From Rhynchospora pubera (lineage: Eukaryota; Streptophyta; Magnoliopsida; Poales; Cyperaceae), in contig CM051462.1 in assembly GCA_028095005.1 (NCBI GenBank), forward strand, positions 88,919,846 through 88,983,845: a stretch of DNA of 64,000 nt, in the 5' to 3' direction. Below the pieces are notes generated by a model. The model was not told the origin of the DNA. It saw only the letters and a program-made list of their open reading frames with translations, and did not search any database. Made by a program: the position numbers and the translations under genes. Below are positions 33,289-43,868 of the stretch, piece after piece. The first letter of the stretch is position 1. Each line of letters begins with the position of its first letter.

Positions 33289-33690
33289 TTTTGCTATGGT
33301 GAGTTGCAACTCACAAAAGCGTCCGTAATTCGCGCTCAAAATTTCGAAATTTAGTTAAAAATGACTGATCCAAACCGTCTAATACGATCTCCCTGTTGAA
33401 ATCTCCATACAAACAAAAATTTTATATTTTTTCAAAATTTGTAAGTATTTTTTTGAAATTTTAGAAAATCATTAATCTAATTAGTTCTGAACCGTTCAAA
33501 AATAGCAGTTTTTAAAAATCCGAAATAAATACTTAAAAATTTAAAAAATATATAAAATTTGGTCTGCAGGGAGATTTCAATAGGGACATCGTATTAGACG
33601 ATTTGGATTAGTCATTTTGAACTAAATTTCATAATTTTGAGTGCCACTCACGGACGCTTTGGTGAGTTGCAACTCACCATAGCAAAACTC
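33286..33690. mobile_element. Fold-back element B
   Basis: Ends GAGTTTTGCTATGGTGAGTT and its complement. Arms of about 190 bp mirror each other. It sits between a (GA)n tract and a (CT)n tract. Confidence 0.8.
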
Positions 33691-33716
33691 TCTCTCTCTC
33701 TCTATATATATATATT

Positions 33717-34170
33717 TGCTATGGCGAGTTGCAACTCACCAAAGGGTCGGTGAGTCGCGCTCAAACTATCTAAATCTTGTCCCTATTGAAATCTCCATGT
33801 AGAACAAATTTCATATTTTTTTTGAAATTTTTAAGTATTTTTTTGAAATTTTAGAAAATCGTTAATCTAATTAGTTTTGAACTGTTTAAAAACAGCAGTT
33901 TTGAAAAAATCAGAAAAAAATACTTAAAAATTTTGAACCGTTTAAAAACATCAGTTTCGGATTTTTTAAAACTGCTATTTTTGAACGATTCAAAACTAAT
34001 TAGATTAACGATTTTCTAAAATTTTGAAAAAAAATGTAAATGGTCTGCATGGAGATTTCTATAAGGAGATTGTATTAGACGGTTTGGATCAGTCATTTTG
34101 AACTAGATTTAAAAGTTTTGAGCTCGACTCACCGACCCTTTGGTGAGTTGCAACTCACCATAGCAAAACT
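33717..34170. mobile_element. Fold-back element C
   Basis: Ends TTGCTATGGCGAGTTG and CACCATAGCAAAAC. It is longer than its neighbours because part of one arm is repeated near 33880-34010. (TA)n lies on both sides. Confidence 0.75.
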
Positions 34171-34195
34171 ATATATATATAGATAGAGAGAGAGA

Positions 34196-34612
34196 GAGTT
34201 TTGACATATATGGTGAGTTGCAATAAAAATTCCTAAATCAAATGGTCGGTGAGTTGCAATCAAAATTTCTAAATCTAGTTTAAAATGACCAATCCAAACC
34301 TTCCAATATGATTTCTTTATTTAAATCTCAATACAGTCCAAATTTTATATTTTTTCGAAATTTTTAAGTATTTTTTTGAAATTTTAGAAAATTGTTAATC
34401 AATTGATTCTGAACCGTTAAAAAAAATTGTTTTTTAAAATCCGAAAAAATACTTAGAAATTTAAAAAAATATTTAAAATTTCGTCTGCATGGAGATTTCA
34501 AGAGAGAGATTATATTGGACGATTTGGATCGATCATTTTGAACTAGATTCTAGAAGTTTTGATCGTAATTCACCGATCCTTTTGGTGAGTTGCAACTCAC
34601 TATAGCAAAACT
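34196..34612. mobile_element. Fold-back element D
   Basis: The right end CACTATAGCAAAACTC is clear. The left end (GAGTTTTGACATATATGGTG) has a small insertion. The arms are more diverged than in B or E, so it is probably older. Confidence 0.65.
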
Positions 34613-34648
34613 CTATCTCTCTCTCTCTCTTTCTCCAATAATAGCAAA

Positions 34649-34692
<44 letters not shown>

Positions 34693-34695
<3 letters not shown>

Positions 34696-35054
34696 TTTTG
34701 ATTTGGTGAGTTGCAACTCACCAAAGCGTCCTTGAGTCGCTCTCAAAATTCTAAAATTTTGTTCAAATTGACCGATCCAAACAGTTTAATATGATCTCCC
34801 TATTGAAATCTCCATGTATTTATTTCGAATTTTTAAAAATTACTGTTTTTTAACGGTTCAGAATTAATTAGATTAATGATTTTCTAAAATTTCAAAAATA
34901 CTTAAAATTTTCGAAAAAATATAAAATTTGGTCTGCATGAAGATTTCAATAGGGAGATCGTATTGGATGGTTTGGATCGGTCATTTTGAACTAAAATTCA
35001 GAATTTTGGGCGCAACTCACGGACGCTTTGGTAAGTTGCAACTCACCATAGCAA

Positions 35055-35058
<4 letters not shown>
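34693..35058. mobile_element. Fold-back element E
   Basis: Ends GAGTTTTGATTTGGTGAG and CACCATAGCAAAACT. It lies between two pure (TA)n tracts (34652-34692 and 35059-35099), which act as the target duplication. Confidence 0.8.
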
Positions 35059-35099
<41 letters not shown>

Positions 35100-35102
<3 letters not shown>

Positions 35103-38100
35103 TTTTGCTATGGTGAGTCGCGACTCACAGAGTCTTTGGTGAGTCGCAATCCGGATCGTTGGATCAGCTTCAAAAATCGTGCAGATGAGAGCGATGGATT
35201 GGCGCTGGATCAATTAAAAATTTTCCGTTCGTCTCTTTTTCGTTCCGTTCTCTTCTCTCTTTGTTCCTTCTCTCTCCCTTTTTTTGAAAGTGAAACAGAT
35301 CAGAGAGAGTGGAGAGACTTGAGCGAAACATCGAAACCCTACGATGGATTGGCGCTACACCTCCGTCTCCCCCTCCGCCTCCGCCTTATCTACTCTCGAA
35401 GCACCTCCCCTTGCACCTCCGCCTCCTTTCGGAATCCTAGATCTGCACCTCCGTCTCATCTCCTCTCACAGAACTCCGAACTTCACCTCTCCAAGCACCT
35501 CCGCCTCCTCTCGAAACCCTAAACAAGTGAGTTCTTCTTCATTTCTATTGTGTTGTAGATCATTTCGATTTTATTTTGTTCTATTTTGGTTTCAAAAGTT
35601 CAACATTTAAGTTACTGAGGTATAACTGAGTCTTAATTTTTTGTTGAAGTGTAGCCGTGGAGCAGTAAAGTCCACAAAATTGACAGAAATTTTGTTGAAA
35701 TTTTATGATTGGAAGAAAATTTGAGGCTAGTTCAGCGTCTAAACTGTCAGAAATTGTTTGTACCAAATCCTAGACTCACCAAAATTGAAGTAAAGTTCAG
35801 ATGTCTCTTTAAATTTTGAAAATTTTTGTATTAAATTTATTCGTATCTGACACATTCTACTAATTTTGTCCCAAACCCTGGACTCACCAAAATCATAGAC
35901 TCGCATGTGGTCATGTGGCACCAAATCTTGCTAATTCTTGTGTTAAATTTGTTCATGTTATAAGATGTATTAAATATGACATTGACAATTTCAAATTTTG
36001 AAAAAAAAAGTATAGGCGCATCTTCAATTATAGGCACCTGACTTTCAAAATGAAAATTTGTTCATGTTTCTTTTGTTTCATGGTTCTTTCTAATTCAAAA
36101 AAAGTTTGCTCATATTAAATTTACACCTAGCATTTTTAATAATTAGTGATTGGCTTAAATTCTTTTTTGTTGTTTCATGTTCTGTTTGCATACTTTCTGG
36201 GTAAAGTTAGATACAAAATTAGAAACGGTTTCTAATATTTCAAAAGTTCTAAAGTTATTTTGGTATTTTTATATAAATTCATTTTAATTTGAATGTTAGA
36301 AAAGAAAACTATTTTGCTTCAAAAGCCAAATGGAACTGATTTAGTTTAAGGTCGTCTCTAGTCATATTGATTTCTTCACTTTGGGCACATCGCTATACCA
36401 CTTTCTTTTAGAAACTATTTTGCCTAATCGGTACCGCCCTTGTGCCTTTTTATTTGATTGCTTCACTTTAAGAGCACATCGCCATACCACTTTCGTTCAT
36501 TTCCTTTTCACTAAATCCCTTATAAATTAGTCTCAACTCTCAACTAAAGAAACGCCAAGCAGTTGGTACCAAGGTGTCACCACAAGTGAAAATCAATTTT
36601 ATTGGACATAGAAGATATTTATGTAAGTTATTGGATATTTCTTCTTTTTATTTTCTCTTTTTATTTTCTTAAATTACCTTGCAAATTATTCTTTGTTTCT
36701 TATTTTCAGGTGATATCTAAGAGGAACGATGTGGACCATTTGGTGGTCTCAAGTAACATAACCATGTGTACATGGTTTGTAGGTTCATTGTCATATGTAG
36801 TTTTTTTTTTTGTGTACCAGTTGCTAGTGCCATAGATGGTCGTCATAGTTGTGTAGGTCTGGGGTATAGAGGAAGGTCAAGGGTGGCATTCTAAAGATAT
36901 TGAGTTGTGCTCGTTTGTCTTTTCACCTAGACTGATGAATTTACATGGTATTTACAATTGTTTGATTACATGGTATTCACTATTGTTATTCACTTGTGTA
37001 TTCAATGTATTCTTTCGTGTGTTGTCAAAAAGAGATGCGCTATGCGCTATGCTTAAAAACGGTATTGACTGAGTGCGTTAAGTTGTACATACATACATAC
37101 ACAGTTGTTATAGTATTCACTGTTGTTAACAAGCAAAACGTAAATAACATTTTAACAAGCAAGTAAGCCGAAAAACATATTATACTAAAATAGATGCAAG
37201 CACATAACATTAATGGTGTGATTTACATGAAATTAATACACTGATGTATGCTATTTTGTCAAGTTAATTTAATTTTTATACTGTTTCTTTTATAGTCAGG
37301 AACATACTGCTGCCTAACATGATTGCTCAAAGCTGGATTAAAACCAAGATTGAGGTCATTGTTATAGCAATACCCACTGGTTTATAATGGTATTTGAAAT
37401 ATAACTAAGCATCCATTACATGAAAATCACACCTCGTACTTCAAATATAACTAATACATGGTTCTTTACTAAGCATCAATTACATGAAAATCAGTACTTC
37501 CTTAAAATTTTTCTCCCCTCGCAAGTCGGCAAAGAATCGGACGACCACACAAAACAGCTACCTCGTTACAGTGTGTGGAAAACCAGTGTTCACATTTGAA
37601 CCTTCCATGGGCATTAATTGAATGAAATCTAGACAAACATTAAAAGAAAAGAAATTAATAATGCTAGTCAAGGATATATATGATTAAACTTGGATATTCA
37701 TGGGGATTAATTCCACCTCTTTTCAATTAAGAAAAGTAACCCAGAATACAAACACCGAGTCCTAAGAATTTTCAGATTTGTTGAGTTAATACAAACATAC
37801 AGATATTTTAGAACCAAATACAAACACACGGATACTCAATAAAATGTATGATATTTGTGAGATAAATATCGTATAACCCAGAATACAAACACCTCTTCAA
37901 TTAAGAAAAGTAACCCCAATACAAACAACTGAAAATAACTATATCTTTGAAGCAATATTAGAAATAAAAGATTATTCTAGTATAATGACCAAACAAATTA
38001 AAGCTATAATGGAAGTCCATTATCAAATTGTGAACGAAAAATCAAACCTCAAACCAGGCTGGAACAAAATCGAAGGAGGGAGGCTCTGAGAGAATCATTA

Positions 38101-38522
38101 GAGAAGAGAGGAGAAAGGAGGCAAGGCTTGTTCAAGCTTCGAAGGCAACAGTGACGAGATGAGGCATTGAGGCGCCGATGTTGTGCGCGCTGAGGCCCAA
38201 TACTCTGATCCACTCTCAAAGTTTCCACGCTCGATGATAGGAGAGAAGAGGAAACGAGGAGGAGAGGAGGCGCAGCGTTTTCTCCGATCTACTCTCGAAC
38301 TATTCTAGGTTTGAGGAGGCGCTGGCTCAGATCTATTTGAGAGAGAGAGAGAGACGAAGTAGAGAGAAGGAAACGGAGAGAAAAAGAGACGGAACGGAGA
38401 AATTTTATTCGATCCAGCGCCCATCTATCGCAGAGATCTGCACGAATTTTAAAGCAGATCAAACGGTCCGGATTGCGACTCACCAAAGAGGCTGTGAGTC
38501 GCGACTCACCATAGCAAAACTC
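35100..38522. mobile_element. Long element F (3.4 kb) sharing the ends of the fold-back elements
   Basis: Both ends read GAGTTTTGCTATGGTGAGTC inward and continue as inverted repeats of ~180 bp (for example GTGAGTCGCAATCCGGA on both sides). (TA)n flanks both sides. Inside the left end is an exon-like stretch: an ATG at 35344, Ser/Pro-rich coding to about 35527, then CAAGTGAGTT, a donor-like site. The rest (35600-38050) is AT-rich with no recognised ORF; no transposase is seen. Long terminal inverted repeats suggest a non-autonomous Mutator-like element, possibly carrying a captured 5' exon. Its relation to rice Micron-type elements, known to target (TA)n, is by analogy. Confidence 0.7.
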
Positions 38523-38544
38523 TATATATATATATATATATATA

Positions 38545-38870
38545 GTTTAATATGCACCATAGTGCATAGGGATTTCTATGCACTACGGACTTTTTCGGAA
38601 GTATTTTTTGTAAATTAACAAATCTAATCTACATATTGAAATCTAATAGAAAACCAAATTTTGTAATTTTTTAGATTTTATTACTATTTTTTTTTATTTT
38701 TTTAAATATGCTATTATTGAAAACAAACTACTATTTACAACATTCTAAAAATGACAGGTTTTAAAAAATTCGAAAGAAATACTAATAAAATTTCAAAAAT
38801 AGTAAATTTTGATTTGCTATGAGATTCAATATGTAGATTAGACTAGTTTGCTATGGAGTATATTTGAAGC
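38545..38870. mobile_element. Fold-back element G, decayed
   Basis: It starts right after the (TA)n at the end of element F. AATCTAATCTACATATTGAA near 38610 is mirrored by TTCAATATGTAGATTAGACT at about 38826. The outer right end is lost. Confidence 0.55.
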
Positions 38871-39296
38871 TATATTGTGTGAACTTACAACTATGTGCTA
38901 TCGCATATGACGATGATATAGATTGTAAATATGGAAAAGAAAAAGGATAAAATGCACTCATTATATTCACCTCAAAACAATAAGATAAAATTTTGAGTAC
39001 ACTTTTGATGGGATAAAATCCAGAAACTAATTTTAACAATTTGACTAATAAATAAGGATAAAGCGAATATATTTTCTTTACGTTTAAGACTTGTTCTGAT
39101 TTTGAGAAAGAAATATAATATATGAAAAGTACTTTTATATATATTATTTCTATTTGATTTTAGGGACCTCGATAATTACAACGAACTGATCAAACTAATA
39201 AATCATCCAACCAAAAATTGATGTACTAGAACATTAATCTTCAAATTTTTATACATTCTATTAAACATCTGATGACATTAATAGTGTTGAAATCTA

Positions 39297-39459
39297 TTGA
39301 AAATTTTGTAGCATGTGGTCTAATATTTTAGCGGTAAGAGCATTAGACTGGCTTCTAAGAAATCAAGGATTCAAGTCTTGCATAAACTTTTAAATTAAAA
39401 ATAAAATGGAGGATAAAGATCTCCTTTTTTTTCTTAAAAAAATATTTGAAAATTTCGTA
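39297..39459 (+). mobile_element. SINE, plus strand, with 14-bp target duplication
   Basis: The tRNA-like head has an A box (TTAGCGGTAAGAGC) and a B box (GGATTCAAGTC), followed by an A/T-rich tail. The flanks TTGAAAATTTTGTA (39297-39310) and TTGAAAATTTCGTA (39446-39459) differ at one base. The body is 39311-39445. Confidence 0.8.
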
Positions 39460-39637
39460 AGAAAAAATAGAGCAAGCGTACAATCTGAATTTTCGTGCAA
39501 TTGTACTCACGTATATATAATATTATTTATACATACTGGTCCCGTTTCTTTGCAGCGTAAGAGGATGCATAGCTATGTTATATAGCCTTTATGCAACCAA
39601 ACATATGTTGCATGAGGTTACATCGAAATGAAATTAT

Positions 39638-39785
39638 GTGTAGCGCAACTGTAGCGCAGGTTCTAACTGTCCGATTTATGATGGATGTTCTGTAAATTAT
39701 ACCAGATTATAAAGTCTGAAAAATTTAACTGTGTCGATCAGATCAAACGGGTCGATGCTGCGCTATATGGTGTATTGCGCTACAC
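39638..39785. mobile_element. Short inverted-repeat element (148 bp)
   Basis: It starts GTGTAGCGCAAC and ends TTGCGCTACAC, and a second inner pair (AGCGCAG and CTGCGCT) also mirrors. A GGTTACAT word lies outside on both sides. No target duplication was identified. Confidence 0.55.
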
Positions 39786-40974
39786 CTGATAAGGATTCGG
39801 TTACATCTAAGGAGGTTACATAATGCACCGGATCCCCTTTAACAAAATTTTCCAATTATATATACCCTGCGATTGATTCTCACTATAGCTCTTTAGATGT
39901 GATTTATGTTGGATAATGCAATGCAGTAAATTACGAAAGTGTATTTGAAGTAGGAATCAAGGGAAAGTGGATCAGCTGGTTGCGTTTACAATGTCGAGGG
40001 TTTTTTGTTGTTTCACATGAAGGTCAAAGTATAATTCACTAAAGTTGTCAAACCTTTCAGCACTGAAAGGTTGCAATGATCTAACGATATAGCATCAGAG
40101 AACGTTTTAATTTGTTAGAAAAATAACGAAGTACCCTAATATCCACGTATATTAAAAAAAATACTATACTGCGATTATAAATAAAATAAAATAAAATACG
40201 AGATTCACTATATATAACTTATTTGTCATCATGTAATTTTGAGGTGCCAATAAGGGGATGCTAGGACAAATTTATTTTTCTCCCCTTATTTTTGTGAAAA
40301 GCACCTTTCTCAAGAAAGAAATAATTCTGAAAGCTTGGATGGACATAATCATATACCTTCATAAATGGCGAATCAGCCTATGCTAAAAGTTTAATCTATC
40401 TACTAGCTTAATAGCTAATATACTAGCTAGCTAATGTATTAAATGAACCAAACTGGTCATCATAGCTCCTAGAGTACAAAAGAATTACTTAGGCTTTTAA
40501 GAATTGGGTTACATCCAGTCATCAACCATAAGTATATTAGATTGCAAAAGAATATTGTATCATAGTCAGTATTATCTTAGTTTTATGCCAGCAATAAAGA
40601 AAACAGCATGGTCTTACTGCTATAGTGCTGTAATATATTTAGTAAGCGAGATTGCAGAACCACATTCATAAATTACTTTATTTTCTTACTGCTATAAGCA
40701 GGACATGATATCTTGCATGTTAATGTGGATTATATCACATTTTCCTTTTTATTTTGAGAAAAGCACTTTCTATTTTATTTGTACATAGGAAGTTTAATAG
40801 ATCGTGGCAATAAACCGAAGTGGATGAATATGGTTTCTTTGTATTTTTAACTCCCTAAAAATCTGTGAAAACTGTATCAAAAGAAATGATTATTGACACA
40901 CTTGTGAGGAAATGTATCAACTGTTTTGACTAGTTTTTTTTAATAAACTCTGAGATATAGTTTACTTGTATGCA
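39786..40974. other. AT-rich intergenic DNA, no gene seen
   Basis: Scattered stops in all frames and no known element edges. Confidence 0.5.
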
Positions 40975-41132
40975 ATAGCTTTTGGATCGCTTAGGAATAA
41001 GAGGAATAGTCTATTTCTAGACGGAATATATTGGAAAGTGTGTAACTTTGTGAAAAGTTTGGATGGTTAGAAATAAATTTCTGCTTAGGAAGAAGCTATT
41101 TCTCTTATTCCTAAGCGATCCAAACGGCCTCA
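40975..41132. mobile_element. Tourist-like MITE, type 2
   Basis: TTTGGATCGCTTAGGAATAA on the left mirrors the right end GCGATCCAAACGGCCT. Its core (AGTGTGTAACTTTGTGAA) is the complement of the core shared with the copies at 45776, 49418 and 52463. Confidence 0.75.
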
Positions 41133-41718
41133 AAGAGAACAAAACAAAATTTATCCTCATAAGAGAGACACAAGTTCCACAGGGTTGAGATAAATCAGGA
41201 GTTATGAGTTCAATTTCAGAAATGTAGATAATTTAGAAAGAAATGCACTCAAATTGTAAATTAAAAATTCTTAGTCATTAGTACTGAATTGATATCTATA
41301 TAGTGGAATGGAGGATAAGCTAGATTTTGCTATCCAACATGATTTGCTATCCAACATGATGTGAAATCATGCGCATTGTTATATACTGGTCCCCTAGTAT
41401 GTATGCTCTGTTTATTTCATGCTTCTTGCATATTGTCACCTCAGTCTGTTGGCACTTCTGAAAAGGATTTAACACATTTTTTTCAGAGAAAATGCAATTA
41501 TATCTGAGGTAATTACGTTGCCAAAAATGTTTCTTCTTTAGTTGTGAGGTGCGCCAAGTGCTTTTGCACCATCCAGTCCATTCTTTGCCGAGTGTTTTTC
41601 CATGTCAACTTTCATATGCTGCTGCCTCCACAAGATGTTGTTGTCAATCATAACTTTACAAAGAAGACAAATATTTAATGCTTCTTCACATCTCCCCTAT
41701 TTCATATCCCTTCGTTGG

Positions 41719-42003
41719 GTCCCATCTAGGCCTCCACCCCGTGTCTAACGGCAACGGAATAAGGTATTTTGTTTGCCATTTCGTTTCGTCAACGGTACAT
41801 ACTAAATAATTCCGTTATTCGTTCCGTTTCAACGGAACGTATAAATTTGAACTGTATTTCATCCAAACGTGTGACGAACTGCATACCGTTTACCGTTTTG
41901 TCCCTAAAACGAATTGAAATTTCATACTCGTTTACCGTTCGGTTTGGACGAAACGTGCACGGAAAACGATACACAATATACCGTTTGCACCCCTAGTCCC
42001 ATC
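41719..42003. mobile_element. hAT MITE with 8-bp duplication GTCCCATC
   Basis: The element at 41727-41995 starts TAGGCCTCCACC and ends GTTTGCACCCCTA. GTCCCATC occurs exactly on both sides (41719-41726 and 41996-42003). The inside is a palindrome-rich CGTTTCGTTT-like sequence. Confidence 0.8.
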
Positions 42004-42261
42004 TTAGTTTATTGGTGTCCAGTACAAAAATTGGCGGCATGTTTGGATCATATTTTTATAAGAATATATAGTATACACCAAGATACAGCCGGCGTCTCGC
42101 CTTGACAAGCATGTAGTTTCCAAAAAAGGAAAAATGTATACATACAACAATATATAGTTGGTTATCTGATAGCTTGACAGGTAAAACTGTCATGAAATTT
42201 TATAATAAATAAACTTTAAATGTCGAATAACTGATTATAACTACAGAATCTTGGACTTAAT

Positions 42262-42419
42262 GGGGCCGTTTGAATCACTTAGGAATATGAGGAATTTTCT
42301 ATTTCTAGGCATAAAGTATTGGGAAGTGTATAATTTTATAAAGAGTTTGAATTGTTTATAATAAATTTATGTCTAGAAATAGAAAATTCTCCAAAATCCC
42401 ACTTGATCCAAACGGCCCC
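42262..42419. mobile_element. Tourist-like MITE, type 2
   Basis: GGGGCCGTTTGAATC and GATCCAAACGGCCCC termini with a 3-bp duplication AAT on both sides. The core is in the opposite orientation to the copies at 45776 and 49418. Confidence 0.8.
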
Positions 42420-42479
42420 AATAAAGGCCCAAGAAAAGAGAGATCAAGTTTTTTATAGATAGCTCACATACAAGAAGGG

Positions 42480-42735
42480 TTGCATAACGTCTAAACACGA
42501 TCACGAAAATGGTCGATTTCATTAATTGTTTCATTTTGAAAATGAAATTGACTACTCATTTGCGTTAACCGTTTCGTCCACGAAAATACTACGAAACCAC
42601 GAAAATACACATGGACGAAATCTTTTCAAGCCTTCGTTGTTTTTGAAACGCAACCAAAATTTTTTAACCATTTCATTTCGTTTTGGACGAAACGAAACGA
42701 AAAAACGGTCGAAACGGTGACCGTTTTCATCCCTA
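42480..42735. mobile_element. Probable hAT MITE, decayed
   Basis: The right end CCGTTTTCATCCCTA is a hAT-type tip. The inside has many CGAAACG palindromic words like the two other hAT MITEs. The left tip is poorly preserved and no duplication was found. Confidence 0.4.
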
Positions 42736-43160
42736 CATTAATGGCCTAAAAGGCTAAAACTCATTTATCGGGCTACATTTTGGTGTTTCAATTTTCTTAA
42801 TTTTAATAGACTTAAGCCCACCTGTTTATTTTGATATATTTGAATTAATTTAAATGATTTATTTTGATTTTTTAAATACAGTATCTAACATGATTGATTT
42901 TTTAAAATGTCCTTGTTCTTTTCAATACCAAAGAGGAAAAAGTAAAAAAAAAAATGAAATAACTGTAATTTTTTTTAAAAGAAACTAAGAGAAAACAGAA
43001 GCCTCTCAACCCATCGACTCAAAAGTTTCCAATCAAACTGGCTCAATAGGCTTTATTACCACTAAAATGTAGATATCAGGCCCAATAGAAGCCTAGCACA
43101 AGTACAGCATCCAGCCCAAAGTCACATTTGAATATTGTAATAAGTGATAACTGATAATAG

Positions 43161-43493
43161 GTGGAGGCTAGGCCTGTCAAAACGGAAAATAAAAACGTGA
43201 TGCCGTTCTGTTTTCAAAACCGGAACGGAATGTGGCACTAATTTTCGCCGTTATTTTAAAAAACAAAATAGAAACGGAACAGATAATTATATCGTTTTAC
43301 TGAAATGGGACAGGAAAATAAGAAATTACAGTGGAAAACAGAAACGAAATGGAATGTGGCACTAATTTTCACTACCGTTTCAAAAACAGAACGAAAACGA
43401 AACCGGTATTTTGATTCCGTTTTTGAAACGGCACGAAAACGGAAATGTGGTTTTCCGTGATCGTTTGGCACGTTTGCCAGGCCTAGTGGAGGC
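43161..43493. mobile_element. hAT MITE with 8-bp duplication GTGGAGGC
   Basis: The element at 43169-43485 begins TAGGCCTGTCAAAACGG and ends CGTTTGCCAGGCCTA. GTGGAGGC is identical on both sides. The 317-bp body has internal inverted words but no ORF of note. Confidence 0.9.
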
Positions 43494-43797
43494 TCCGCCG
43501 AAAATCACACTGGCTCACAGCCTCTCAACCCATCGACTCAAAAGTTTCCAATCACAAGTCAGTGATGCTGTTTAACAGCTTTTTGGATAAAATTTTAACT
43601 GAAATCAAGCGTGTTGGATAATAATCGTTCCGCATTGCGACGACCTTTTTAAATTTTCATTATCTAGTACTCGGGAGTAGGGATTTATATCAGTAATTTT
43701 CACTCAAGGCAGTACTTGAGTTGCTCTTGACCACTTGATCATGGCTTGTTCTAAAATATGCAAGAGAGAATTAAGGCGACATTAATTTCTGTTCTCG

Positions 43798-43803
43798 GTT
43801 TAT
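43798..43803 (-). terminator. Poly(A) signal of the BAHD gene
   Basis: AATAAA on the minus strand, about 66 bases after the stop codon of the acyltransferase. Confidence 0.5.
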
Positions 43804-43868
43804 TGCCAATAATATTTAGGTACAATACCAAGAGAGCCCAACACAACTCTTTAGGTTACAACCCAAAA

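Noticed and set aside
35136..35610. Host gene with ORFs of 128 and 88 aa
   Set aside because: Sits in the terminal inverted repeat of element F; Ser/Pro/Leu-rich low complexity in several frames. Kept only as an exon-like insert.
39311..39380. tRNA gene
   Set aside because: A and B boxes are present but the cloverleaf is not; the 14-bp duplications and tail show a SINE.
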